From: Nocardia kruczakiae NBRC 101016
GTDB lineage: Bacteria; Actinomycetota; Actinomycetes; Mycobacteriales; Mycobacteriaceae
Direction: 5' to 3'
Assembly: GCF_001612965.1 (NCBI RefSeq)
Contig: NZ_BDBL01000026.1
Coordinates: 1 to 64,000 of the forward strand
Length of the DNA stretch: 64,000 nt
Shown here in pieces: positions 35,370 to 43,449 of the stretch; position 1 is the stretch's first letter, and the number at the start of each line of letters is the position of its first letter. The translations under genes were made by a program, and so were the position numbers. The notes under the pieces were generated by a model, which ran no database searches, was not told the DNA's origin, and worked only from the letters and a program-made list of their open reading frames with translations.

Positions 35370-36650
35370 TTGACCACACCACGTTCTGCACTGTCCGCAC
35401 TACCCGGCGCGGGCGGTCCCGCCACCTGCCCGGTCCAGCACCTGGGCTCCCCGGTCGACACCGACGGCCCCCGGATCCTGCTGGACACACCGGAATTCGC
35501 CGCCGACCCGCACGGCACGTATCGGGAGATGCGCCGTCGCTACGGTTCACTGGTCCCGATCGAGCTGTCCCCCGGCGTCCCGGCCACGCTGGTGATCGGC
35601 TACCACACCGCGTTGCGAATCCTCAACGATCCCGAGCACTTCCCGGCCGACCCCCGGGCGTGGCAGGACACGATTCCCGAGGACTGCCCGGTGCGGCCGA
35701 TGATGCAGTGGTATCCCAACGCGCTGCGCAATGCCGGCAATGTCCACCTGCGCTACCGGCAGGCGTATACGGCGGCCGTCGACGGCATCGATCTGCACGC
35801 GCTGCACAGCACGGTGGAGAAGATCGCGATCCCGCTGATCAACAGCTTCTGTGAGGCCGGATCGGCGGATCTGGTGTCGCAGTACGCCTTCCCCCTGGTC
35901 TTCGAATCGCTGAACCGCATGGTCGGCTGTTCGGCCGAGCTGGGTCAGCGAGTGGCCACCGGTATGGCGGCGCTGTTCGACACCGTGAACGCGGCCTGGG
36001 GTATGGAACATCTGAGCCAGGCGCTGATGGAGCTGATCCACCTGCGCCGCGCCGAGCCCGGCGACGACGTCACCTCGCGGCTGGCCCACCACCCGGCCAA
36101 TCTCAGCGACGAGGAGATGCTCTACAACCTGATCAGCTTCTACGGTGCGGGTATCGAGCCCCAGCAGAACCTGATCGCCAACACCCTGCTGCTGATGATC
36201 ACCGACGACCGGTTCGGCGGCGGCATGCTCGGCGGCAGCCTCTCCACCCGCGACGCGCTGGACGAGGTGCTGTTCAAGGATCCGCCGATGGCGAACTTCT
36301 CGATCAGCTATCCGCGCCAGCCCATTCTGATCGACAACGCCTGGCTGCCCGCGCACCAGCCGGTCGTCATCAGCCTGTCCGCGTGCAACAACGATCCGGT
36401 CATCGCCGGTGGCGACCGCACCGGCAACCGCTCGCATCTGGCCTGGAGCGCCGGACCGCACGCCTGCCCGGCCCGTTCGGTGGCCTACCTGGTGGTGCAG
36501 GACGCGATCGACCAGCTGCTCGACGCACTGCCCGAGATGCGCCTGGCCATCGAGCCGAGCGAAATCACCTGGCGTCCCGGCCCGTTCCACCGTGCGATGG
36601 CAGCGCTGCCGGTCACCTTCCCCGCATCTCCTCCGTTGAATCTGGTGTAA
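35370..36650 (+). CDS. CYP157-like cytochrome P450 without ExxR arginine
   Basis: 426 residues from TTG at 35370, with GGAG 9 nt upstream; a longer frame to 35289 has no ribosome site. LLDTPEFAADPHGTYREMRRRYGSLVPIELSPG at the start and AWSAGPHACPARSVAYLVVQ with heme ligand C366 mark a P450. The K-helix reads DEVLFKDPP (299-302 E-V-L-F), so the Arg of the normally invariant ExxR is absent, and the I-helix (SFYGAGIEPQQNL) lacks the Thr. Loss of ExxR is the known hallmark of Streptomyces CYP157 proteins, which sit directly upstream of a CYP154 in conservons. Here too a CYP154-like gene follows after 10 nt. Role unknown. Confidence 0.85.
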   Translation: MTTPRSALSALPGAGGPATCPVQHLGSPVDTDGPRILLDTPEFAADPHGTYREMRRRYGSLVPIELSPGVPATLVIGYHTALRILNDPEHFPADPRAWQDTIPEDCPVRPMMQWYPNALRNAGNVHLRYRQAYTAAVDGIDLHALHSTVEKIAIPLINSFCEAGSADLVSQYAFPLVFESLNRMVGCSAELGQRVATGMAALFDTVNAAWGMEHLSQALMELIHLRRAEPGDDVTSRLAHHPANLSDEEMLYNLISFYGAGIEPQQNLIANTLLLMITDDRFGGGMLGGSLSTRDALDEVLFKDPPMANFSISYPRQPILIDNAWLPAHQPVVISLSACNNDPVIAGGDRTGNRSHLAWSAGPHACPARSVAYLVVQDAIDQLLDALPEMRLAIEPSEITWRPGPFHRAMAALPVTFPASPPLNLV

Positions 36651-36660
36651 GGAGCTTCCG

Positions 36661-37878
36661 ATGAAGCAGGAACCACTGGTACTCGATCTGACCGGCGCCG
36701 ATATCCAGGCCGAGAACGAGCGCATCCGGGAACGTGGTCCCGTGGCGCTGGTGGAGTTGCCGGGCGGGGTGCCGGCCTGGTCGGTGACCGATGCGGTCGT
36801 GCTGAAGAATCTGCTGTCGGATCCGCGAGTGTCGAAGGATCCGCGCCAGCACTGGTCGGCCTATATCAACGGTGACATCAACGAGTCGTGGCCGCTGCAG
36901 CCGTGGGTGGCGGCGCAGAACATGTTCACCGCCTACGGCACCGAGCACCGGCGGCTGCGCAAACTGGTCGCCCCGGCGTTCACGCATCGCCGCACCACCG
37001 CGATGCGTCCGCGGATCGAGGCGATCGTGGCGGATCTGCTCGAACGGCTGAGCGCGACCGCGCCGGGCGAGATCGTGGACCTGCGCCCGAATTACGCCTA
37101 TCCGGTGCCGATCCGGGTGATCAGCGAACTGCTGGGCGTGCCCGACCATCTGGACTCGGCCATCCACGCCTGCGTCGACGGCTTCTTCGACACCTCCTTC
37201 ACACCGGAGCAGGCGCAGGCGAACTTCATCGAAATGGGCCGCCTGATCGGCGAATTGGTGTCGTTCCGGCGGGAGAATCCGGGCGACGACATCACCAGCG
37301 TGCTGATCGCGACGCGCAACGAGGACGGCGCCCAGCTCTCGGAGACCGAACTCGTCGACACCCTGATGCTGGTGATCAACGCCGGCCACGAGACCACGCT
37401 CAACCTGATCGACCAGGCCATCGTGGCACTGCTCAGCCATCCGGCGCAGCGCGCCGACGTGGTCGAGGGCCGGGTGCCGTGGGCGGAACTGGTCGAGGAG
37501 ACGCTGCGCTATCAGGCGCCGGTCGCGCATCTGCCACTGCGATACGCCGTCGAGGACATCGAGGTCGGCGAGATCCGGATTCCGAAGGGTGAGGCGATTC
37601 TCGCTTCCTACGGTGCGGCCTGCCGCGATCCGAAGCTGCATGGCGATACCGCCGCCGAGTTCGACGTACATCGGGCGAACAAGGAACATCTCGCCTTCGG
37701 CCACGGCGCGCACCACTGCCTGGGCGCTCCGCTGGCGCGGATGGAGGCCTCGATCGCGCTGCCGGCGCTGTTCGAACGCTTCCCGGATCTGCGGCTGGCG
37801 GTCGACCCTTCCGAGCTGAAGCCGCTGGGCAGTTTCATCTCCAACGGGCACGTCTCGGTTCCGGTGTACCTGCGATAG
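36661..37878 (+). CDS. CYP154-like cytochrome P450
   Basis: 405 residues from ATG at 36661 with AAGGAG 6 nt upstream. All P450 motifs are normal: oxygen-binding I-helix AGHETT (241-246), ExxR as ETLR (280-283), and FGHGAHHCLGAPLARME with heme ligand C353. TVFxHRRTTAMRPRIE and YGAACRDPKLHGDTAAEFDVHR resemble CYP154/CYP107-type hydroxylases of macrolides or steroids. Only 10 nt separates it from the CYP157-like gene, so the two are co-expressed. The expected conservon genes cvnA-D (kinase, roadblock, DUF742, GTPase) are not present upstream. Confidence 0.9.
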   Translation: MKQEPLVLDLTGADIQAENERIRERGPVALVELPGGVPAWSVTDAVVLKNLLSDPRVSKDPRQHWSAYINGDINESWPLQPWVAAQNMFTAYGTEHRRLRKLVAPAFTHRRTTAMRPRIEAIVADLLERLSATAPGEIVDLRPNYAYPVPIRVISELLGVPDHLDSAIHACVDGFFDTSFTPEQAQANFIEMGRLIGELVSFRRENPGDDITSVLIATRNEDGAQLSETELVDTLMLVINAGHETTLNLIDQAIVALLSHPAQRADVVEGRVPWAELVEETLRYQAPVAHLPLRYAVEDIEVGEIRIPKGEAILASYGAACRDPKLHGDTAAEFDVHRANKEHLAFGHGAHHCLGAPLARMEASIALPALFERFPDLRLAVDPSELKPLGSFISNGHVSVPVYLR

Positions 37879-37966
37879 TGTCGGCGGGTTGCGCGCCGGC
37901 ACATCGGTGCCGGCACGCAACCGCGCGAGATCTCGTCCGGGTGGTGCCCACACGGGAGGTGAACCG

Positions 37967-38674
37967 ATGGCGTATTCGGCCGTGCGAAATCTGTCGCATC
38001 CGCTGTCCGCCGAGGTCGTCTCGGTGTATCCCGGTGATCCCGCGCCGCGAATCGACACGATCGCCACACTCGACGAACACGGCTTCCATCTGCAGGCCGT
38101 CACCGTCGGCGAACACACCGGAACCCATTGGGGCGCACCGGCCCACTTCACCGCCGGTGCGGCGACGGCCGATCGGCTCGCCCCCGAGGATTTCGTCCTG
38201 CCCGGCGTCCGCATCGATATCAGCGCGCGGGCGGAACACGATCGCGATTACGCGGTCACGGTCGACGATCTGCTCGAATGGCAGGACCGGCACGGCCCCT
38301 TCCCTTCCGAGGCCGCCGTCCTTCTACGCACCGGCTGGGAAAGATATTGGGGCACCGATGCTTTCGCCTCGGTCGACGACCAGGGCCGCCTTCGGCACCC
38401 CGGTTTCTCGGTGGCGGCGGTGCACTGGCTGCTCGACCACGGCGTACTCGGCCGGCGCGGCGCCCTCGGCACCGACGCCTTCAGTCCCGATATCGGCATC
38501 GACGACAGCTATCAGGTATCGAAACTGTTGTACCGCGAACACCGCCTCAGCCTCGAGATACTCGCCCACCTGGAGGAGCTGCCGGATCGGGACTTCACGG
38601 TCGTCGTGGGCGGATTCGTCACCGTGGGCGGCTCGGGGTCACCGGCATCGATCTATGCGTTGATCGGATCCTGA
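37967..38674 (+). CDS. Cyclase-family protein (kynurenine-formamidase fold)
   Basis: 235 residues from ATG at 37967 behind GGGAGG. The family signature HxGTHxDxPxH appears as HTGTHWGAPAH (about 50-60): the metal-binding Asp is Gly. Downstream LLRTGWERYWG and GFSVAAVHWLLDHGVLGRRGALGTDAFSPD fit the fold. Members hydrolyse amides or cyclise polyketides using a metal ion; the Asp loss could alter metal binding here. It follows the P450 pair by 88 bp on the same strand and may extend that operon. Confidence 0.8.
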   Translation: MAYSAVRNLSHPLSAEVVSVYPGDPAPRIDTIATLDEHGFHLQAVTVGEHTGTHWGAPAHFTAGAATADRLAPEDFVLPGVRIDISARAEHDRDYAVTVDDLLEWQDRHGPFPSEAAVLLRTGWERYWGTDAFASVDDQGRLRHPGFSVAAVHWLLDHGVLGRRGALGTDAFSPDIGIDDSYQVSKLLYREHRLSLEILAHLEELPDRDFTVVVGGFVTVGGSGSPASIYALIGS

Positions 38675-38722
38675 AGAGCCGGTGGCGGTATCACGGGCCC
38701 CGAGTCGCCCGGATGGACCCAC

Positions 38723-39124
38723 TCATCGCAGCGGTTCGAGAACTCGCTCCACCAATGCGGTGTCACAGTATTCGGTCACCTCGAGCAGCCGCCCGGCCTC
38801 GACCCGGAAGACGAAGCAGTAGTACTGATCGTACGGCTCGCCGCGGACCGTCGTGGCGGCGCTGCGGGCCTGCACGATCACCCGGTCACCGTCGGCGTGC
38901 ACGGCGTCCGCGCTGATCCGATACTCGGTGAACTGTGCCATCAGCGGGCGTAGAAGGCCCTGCACGGCAGCCGTTTTCGGTTCCCAGGTGCCCGTCCACG
39001 ACCAGTTTCCGGGGAAGGTCCAGCGAAATTCCGGAGCCATCGCATCGCTCAGCGCCCGGGTCTCGCCGGCGGCCATCCGGTCGAAGATGTCGCGCAGCAG
39101 CGCTCTGTTCTCGTTCACACTCAT
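38723..39124 (-). CDS. SnoaL/NTF2-like protein
   Basis: 133 residues from ATG at 39124. NTF2-like cone fold: NRALLRDIFDRMAAGETRALSDAMAPEFRW at the start, then FPGNWSWTGTWEPKTAAVQGLLRPL and EPYDQYYCFVFRVEAGRLLEVTEYCDT, the typical SnoaL-like ketosteroid-isomerase-related pattern. Catalytic residues cannot be assigned. It is divergent from a LysR gene with an inverted repeat in the 71-bp gap, the classical arrangement of a LysR regulator and its target. Confidence 0.82.
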   Translation of the reverse strand: MSVNENRALLRDIFDRMAAGETRALSDAMAPEFRWTFPGNWSWTGTWEPKTAAVQGLLRPLMAQFTEYRISADAVHADGDRVIVQARSAATTVRGEPYDQYYCFVFRVEAGRLLEVTEYCDTALVERVLEPLR

Positions 39125-39151
39125 ACCGCCGACGCTAAACACGGACGACCT

Positions 39152-39175
39152 ATGCGACAAGCGATGATCTCGCAT
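39152..39175. promoter_or_regulatory. Inverted repeat between SnoaL-like and LysR genes
   Basis: ATGCGA (39152-39157) and TCGCAT (39170-39175) are perfect inverted half sites with a 12-bp spacer in the 71-bp divergent gap. Size and location fit a LysR-type recognition site controlling both genes. Confidence 0.5.
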
Positions 39176-39195
39176 CTCTGATATCAGTATTCCGC

Positions 39196-40161
39196 ATGGG
39201 TGAGTTCACGATCCTCGGTTTGCGTGTGGTGCGCGAGGCCGCCCGCTGCGGCTCTTTCTCGGCCGCCGCGGACCGGCTGGGCTATACCCAATCCGCGGTG
39301 TCGCGGCAGATTTCGCTGATGGAACAGGCGGCGGGGCATCCGCTGTTCGACCGGCTGGCGCGCGGCGTCACGCCGACAGCGGCCGGGCAGATCGTGGTCC
39401 GGCACGCCGAAGCGGTGCTGACCGAACTCGACAGCACCCGCGATCAACTGGATCGCCTGACCGCGGGACCACCCGCGACCGTGCGTGTCGGCGCGTTCTC
39501 AACCGCGATGGCCGCACTGGTGCCGCGAGCGGTGGCAGCCACATCGGCGCGGGTGCCGTTGCGCGAGGGCACCACTGCCCGCCTGCTCACCGCGGTGGCG
39601 CGCGGCCGGCTGGACCTGGCCGTCGTCACCGAGACCGGCACGCTCGCCGCCGATATGGAGGTGGAAGTGCTGCTCGACGATCCGCTGCTGGTCGCGGTGC
39701 CGTCGAACCACCGGCTGGCCGGGCGGATCAGTGCGGCTCCGGCGGAATTTCGTGACGAACGCTGGATCGCGGGCAGTACCGAGCACGGCAGCACCCTGCT
39801 GGGCGCGTGGCGCGATTCCCGGCAGGAACCCGATATCGCCTTCGTCGCGCGGGATTGGATCGCGAAACTGGGCCTGGTGGCGGCGGGTTCGGGCATCACC
39901 GTCGTGCCCGGTATCGCGGCGCCGGCGGTACCCGCGAATATCGCGCTGGTCAGGATCGATCACCCGGCGGCGGTGCGTCCCACCCGGGTGGTGCGGATGG
40001 CACCCAGCGCAGCGACTCGAGCAGGACAGACCACCGCACCCTCGGTGGCGACCGATGCGTTCATCGAGGCGTTGCGCGATAGCGCGGCAGCCCTCACCAG
40101 CGAGATGCGGGGGCGGCTGCGCCCGAACGCCGCGGGTTCGCGAGCGAACCCGCAGCCGTAG
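39196..40161 (+). CDS. LysR-family transcriptional regulator
   Basis: 321 residues. N-terminal helix-turn-helix GSFSAAADRLGYTQSAVSRQISLME is canonical, followed by a substrate-binding domain (VRVGAFSTAMAALVPRAV...LDLAVVTETG...GSGITVVPGIAAP). It is the likely activator or repressor of the divergent SnoaL-like gene. The C-terminal tail (about 285-321) is longer and more basic than usual. ATG at 39196; no strong ribosome site is visible, so a leaderless message is possible. Confidence 0.88.
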   Translation: MGEFTILGLRVVREAARCGSFSAAADRLGYTQSAVSRQISLMEQAAGHPLFDRLARGVTPTAAGQIVVRHAEAVLTELDSTRDQLDRLTAGPPATVRVGAFSTAMAALVPRAVAATSARVPLREGTTARLLTAVARGRLDLAVVTETGTLAADMEVEVLLDDPLLVAVPSNHRLAGRISAAPAEFRDERWIAGSTEHGSTLLGAWRDSRQEPDIAFVARDWIAKLGLVAAGSGITVVPGIAAPAVPANIALVRIDHPAAVRPTRVVRMAPSAATRAGQTTAPSVATDAFIEALRDSAAALTSEMRGRLRPNAAGSRANPQP

Positions 40162-40192
40162 CGCGAGCTCGCCGCTCCGAAACCGTTGTCCG

Positions 40193-41038
40193 TCAACGGA
40201 ATCGGTCGCGGTTGCGGTCGCACCAGTCGGCGAAGGTTCGCGGTGCGCGGCCGAGCAACCGCCGCACCGTATCGGTCCGCAGGCCGACGGTGTCGGCGCG
40301 CATCAGTGTGAATCCCTCCAGGATCGCTGCCGCCAGGGCCGGTGGCGCCCCTTGGGGATAGCGGGAGCGGACTGCCTCCTCGGCGGTGGTGGCGGTTTCG
40401 ACCGTGATCGTCCGGCCGAGCGCGCCGGCCAGCACCGCGACCTGCTCTCCGATGGTGAAGGTCTGCTCGCCGGTGAGGCAGTAGGTGGTGTCGTGTCCCG
40501 GTTCGGTGAGCGCGATCGCCGCCACCGCCGCGATATCGGCGGGGTCGATCGGCGCGTAGCGGCCGGGACCGGTCGGATCGAATACCGGCCGGCCCGCGCG
40601 GATATCGGGCGCCCACTCCAGGGCATTGGTCATGAATCCGCCGGGGCGCAGGATCGTCGCGGACATGCCCGAGCTGCCGACGATGTCCTCCCGTTCGTGG
40701 TGCCAGCGCCCCATGGCCGGCATCGGATCGCCCAGCACGTTGTACGACGACACCAGCACCAAATGCCGGATCCCGGCGTGCCGCGCCGCCATCACCGCAT
40801 ACCGGGCGGGCTCCACCGCGAGTCCCGGAACGAGCAGGAACAGCGAGTCGATCCCCTCGCAGGCGTCCCGCAACGCTGCCGGGTCCGTCAGGTCGCCGAC
40901 CACGCGTTCGGCGGACGACGGAAGATCGGCGGCGCGCGCCGGGTCGCGGACGAAAAAACGCATCGGCACACCCGCTCTGTCGAGTTCGGCCACGAGCTCC
41001 CGGCCGATATGTCCGGTAGCGCCGGTTATCAGTATCAT
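40193..41038 (-). CDS. NmrA-like NAD(P)-binding oxidoreductase
   Basis: 281 residues from ATG at 41038 behind GGGAG (4-nt spacing). GATGHIG (about 6-12) is the extended-SDR nucleotide loop, followed by FFVRDPARAADLPSSAERVVGDLTD; ILRPGGFMTNALEW and the ADIAAVAAIALTEPGHDTTYCLTG segment are typical of NmrA/QOR2-like proteins. No Tyr-Lys active site is evident, so it may be a redox-sensing protein or quinone reductase. An 11-bp perfect inverted repeat lies just upstream of its start. Confidence 0.85.
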   Translation of the reverse strand: MILITGATGHIGRELVAELDRAGVPMRFFVRDPARAADLPSSAERVVGDLTDPAALRDACEGIDSLFLLVPGLAVEPARYAVMAARHAGIRHLVLVSSYNVLGDPMPAMGRWHHEREDIVGSSGMSATILRPGGFMTNALEWAPDIRAGRPVFDPTGPGRYAPIDPADIAAVAAIALTEPGHDTTYCLTGEQTFTIGEQVAVLAGALGRTITVETATTAEEAVRSRYPQGAPPALAAAILEGFTLMRADTVGLRTDTVRRLLGRAPRTFADWCDRNRDRFR

Positions 41039-41052
41039 TTCGCTCCCAATCG

Positions 41053-41085
41053 TTAGCCGCCTATCGACAAACATTAGGCGGCTAA
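41053..41085. promoter_or_regulatory. Perfect 11-bp inverted repeat before the NmrA-like gene
   Basis: TTAGCCGCCTA (41053-41063) and TAGGCGGCTAA (41075-41085) are exact inverted copies separated by 11 bp, starting 15 bp upstream of the NmrA-like ATG. Such long perfect arms in promoter position suggest the operator of a HxlR, MarR or TetR-type regulator; no such gene is adjacent. Confidence 0.65.
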
Positions 41086-41195
41086 TGAAACCTCGTCAAT
41101 CGACGATCTCCGAAGAACGAACGCGGGCCCCGACACCCACCCCGTTCCCGGGGCGAATCGGTCCGCCGGTGACAGCGGGGTCGTAGCGTGAGCGC

Positions 41196-42092
41196 ATGCG
41201 CGCGCTCGTGTTCTCGATGTGGGCCTCGGTGGTGTTCGTGGTGGTCTCGCTGGCGTGGGGGCTGGCCGCGGGATCGCAGATGATCGTGTTCGACGGGTTG
41301 TATTCCCTTGTGGGCATTGCGCTTTCGGCCGTGTCGGTGGCGGCGCAGCGGACCGTCGCGAAGGGGGCCGACACGGCGTATCCGTGGGGGCGCGAGACCT
41401 GGGAGCCGGTGGCCATCGTGGTGCGCTCGACCGCCCTGGGCGGACTGTGCGTCTACGGATCGGTGAACGCCGTGCGGGAGATCCTGCACGGCGGCCGGGC
41501 CGTCTCGGCCGTCTCCGCGCTGGCGTACGCGATCACCGCGTCACTGCTCAGTGTGCTGGTGGCGCTGGTGTTGTGGCGGGCCGGACGCTCCGGCTCGGGG
41601 CTGGTCCGGGCGGAGGCCGCCGAATGGGGCGGCGACGCCGCCTTCAGTCTGATCACCCTGGCCGGATTCGGCGCGGCGGTGGCGTTGGAGGCCGCCGGCC
41701 GCGACGACATCGCGCGCTACGTCGACCCCGCGCTGGTGATCATCGTGTCCCTGGCCTATCTCTGGATCCCGATCCGGCTGTTCCGCTCCGCCTTTCGCGA
41801 AATTCTCACCATGGCCGCCCCGCACTCGGTGGTCACCGACGTCGAGGAGCTGTGCGACCGGGTCCGCGCCGACCACGGCTTCGCCGCATCCTTCGTGCGC
41901 GCCTCCACCGTGGGCAGCCGCCTCGATCTGGAACTCGCCTTCGTCCTCGATCCCCGGACCCCCGAACGCACCGTCGAATCCTTCGACGCCATCCGCGCCG
42001 GTATCGACGCCCAGCTGAATGCTCGTAATTACCACCACTCGACGTCGGTGGTGTTCACCGCGGATCGCCGGTGGGTGGAGTGGGCGCGCTGA
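41196..42092 (+). CDS. Cation diffusion facilitator (CDF)-like transporter
   Basis: 298 residues with five to six membrane helices (first VFSMWASVVFVVVSLAWGL) and a C-terminal cytoplasmic domain ending HHSTSVVFTADRRW. Domain order matches CDF efflux proteins. The usual metal-site residues are only partly kept: the TM2 motif is FDGLYSLVG (one Asp) and TM5 reads EWGGDAAFS, giving Glu/Asp rather than His/Asp. The transported ion is therefore unclear. The ATG lacks a strong ribosome site. Confidence 0.78.
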   Translation: MRALVFSMWASVVFVVVSLAWGLAAGSQMIVFDGLYSLVGIALSAVSVAAQRTVAKGADTAYPWGRETWEPVAIVVRSTALGGLCVYGSVNAVREILHGGRAVSAVSALAYAITASLLSVLVALVLWRAGRSGSGLVRAEAAEWGGDAAFSLITLAGFGAAVALEAAGRDDIARYVDPALVIIVSLAYLWIPIRLFRSAFREILTMAAPHSVVTDVEELCDRVRADHGFAASFVRASTVGSRLDLELAFVLDPRTPERTVESFDAIRAGIDAQLNARNYHHSTSVVFTADRRWVEWAR

Positions 42093-42132
42093 GTGGCTCG
42101 CATCCGGCGCAACCGCTCCGGTGCAGCGCCGA

Positions 42133-42294
42133 TCATGCTGTCTCCCCGAAGGTTTCGACGTAGCGACGGAACGGGACGAGCGCCTCGTCGCCCAGATGCG
42201 GTCCCGAGACGGCGATCTCGGCATCACTGGCGGCGACGACCTCCGCGCAGCCGAGGGCGATCGCCCGGCGCAGGTTCACGCTGTCGTGGTTCAT
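42133..42294 (-). CDS. Small hypothetical protein, 53 residues
   Basis: 53 residues from ATG at 42294 preceded by GAGG at 6-nt spacing. Sequence begins MNHDSVNLRRAIALGCAEVV and ends FRRYVETFGETA; helical, no membrane segment, no recognised family. The good ribosome site favours a real gene, but it lies at the border of a locus of truncated genes and could itself be the remnant of a longer one. The in-frame extension to 42387 adds residues lying over the LysR fragment and is not supported. Confidence 0.4.
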   Translation of the reverse strand: MNHDSVNLRRAIALGCAEVVAASDAEIAVSGPHLGDEALVPFRRYVETFGETA

Positions 42295-42410
42295 CGCTGT
42301 CCTCGCTTCGATCGGCGGCGTGGCTGCTATCGCCAGCATGCCGAACAGGAGCGATAGCGTCCAAGACACTGTCTCCATCATGACCATTGGCGCGATCTAT
42401 AGTCGGCCGA

Positions 42411-42915
42411 TGGAGTTGCGCCCGATCGAGGCGGATCTGCTCGCCGACCGGCTCGATCTCGGGATCGCCTTCGCCGGCGCGCACGCCGCGGGGGTCGACC
42501 ACACCGCACTGTTCACCGAGAAACTCGGCCTGGTCGTCGGCTCAGACCATCCGGTCGCCACTGCCGCGCAACCACTGTCGGCCGCGGCCCTCGCCGGCGT
42601 CCCGCTGGGGCTGCTGAGTGCGGACTTCGCCACGCGCCTGCACATCGACCGATACTTCGACGAATGCGGCGTCGCTCCGGATATCGCGGTCGAGGCGAAT
42701 TCGATCAGCGCGCTGCTGGAATTCGTCCGGCGCGGATCGCTCGCCACGGTACTGCCCGATGCGATCACGCGGGCACATGCCGATCTGCTCCCGATCCCCC
42801 TGGGTCCTCCCTGCCCATCCGCACGGTGGAGTTACTGCGCCGCCACACCGCCTACCATTCGGCCGCCGCCCGCGCGTTCACCAGCGAGATCCACGCGACC
42901 GCACGCGACTATTGA
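42411..42915 (+). pseudogene. CynR-like LysR regulator fragment (5' truncated, frameshifted)
   Basis: From ELRPIEADLLADRLDLGIAFAG the sequence is the effector-binding domain of a LysR regulator (LFTEKLGLVVGSDHPVA, AVEANSISALLEFVRRG), but the whole helix-turn-helix half is missing. Near 42808-42812 one C appears to be lost: the frame reads PLGPPCPSARW, while the +1 frame resumes PIRTVELLRRHTAYHSAAARAF to a TGA at 42913. Without DNA-binding domain and with a frameshift it cannot be functional. The effector domain resembles CynR, consistent with the carbonic anhydrase fragment that follows. Confidence 0.75.
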
Positions 42916-42920
42916 TTCGA

Positions 42921-43035
42921 TCTATAGCGAATCTGACCACCCATCCGGCAGTGGCGCGGGCGTTGTCGACCGGCGCCGTCACCGTCGAAGGCTGGGTCTT
43001 CGACATCGGTACCGGCACCCTCTGGGAAAGTTCTC
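42921..43035 (+). pseudogene. Beta-carbonic anhydrase C-terminal fragment
   Basis: Only about 35 codons remain: NLTTHPAVARALSTGAVTVE then GWVFDIGTGTLWE. This matches the extreme C-terminus of beta-carbonic anhydrases (HP-V-A...G-L-hGWvYDI-TG), as in CynT. No start, no zinc site. It begins right after the LysR fragment and ends where a deaminase reading frame starts, so it is a deletion remnant of a former cynR-cynT type locus. Confidence 0.6.
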
Positions 43036-43437
43036 GCCGAGAGCCCCAACCTGGTCGCGCAGACCGCCGACCCGACCGCACACGCGGAGATCCTCGCGAT
43101 CCGCCGGGCCTGCACCACCCTCGGCACCGAACATCTGACCGGAACGACGATCTACATCCTCGCCCTGCCCTGCCCGATGTGCCTGGGCGCGCTGTACTAC
43201 TGCTCCCCCGACAAGGTCGTCTTCCTCACCACCCGCGAGGCCTACGCTCCGCACTACGTCGACGACCGGAAGTACTTCGAGCTGAACACCTTCTACGACG
43301 AATTCACACAACCGTGGGATCAGCGCCGCCTGCCGATGCGCCACGAATCCCGCACCGATGCGGTCGACGTCTACCGCCGCTGGCAGGAACGCAACAACGG
43401 CGAGCGCCGGGTGGCGGGAGCACCGACGGCCGAGTGA
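43036..43437 (+). pseudogene. Nucleoside/guanine deaminase lacking its N-terminus
   Basis: The frame reads KVLAESPNLVAQTADPTAHA, EILAIRRACTTLG, LPCPMCLGALYYCSPDKVVF and runs to TGA at 43435. Zinc ligands (HAE and PCPMC) are intact, as is the C-terminal region ending RRWQERNN, but the first 40-50 residues (normally including the GGPFGAVVV strand) are replaced by carbonic anhydrase sequence in another frame. No start codon with ribosome site precedes the zinc His, so it is probably inactive; translation from an internal ATG would lack the first zinc ligand. Confidence 0.7.
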
Positions 43438-43449
43438 GGCAAACGCCGA

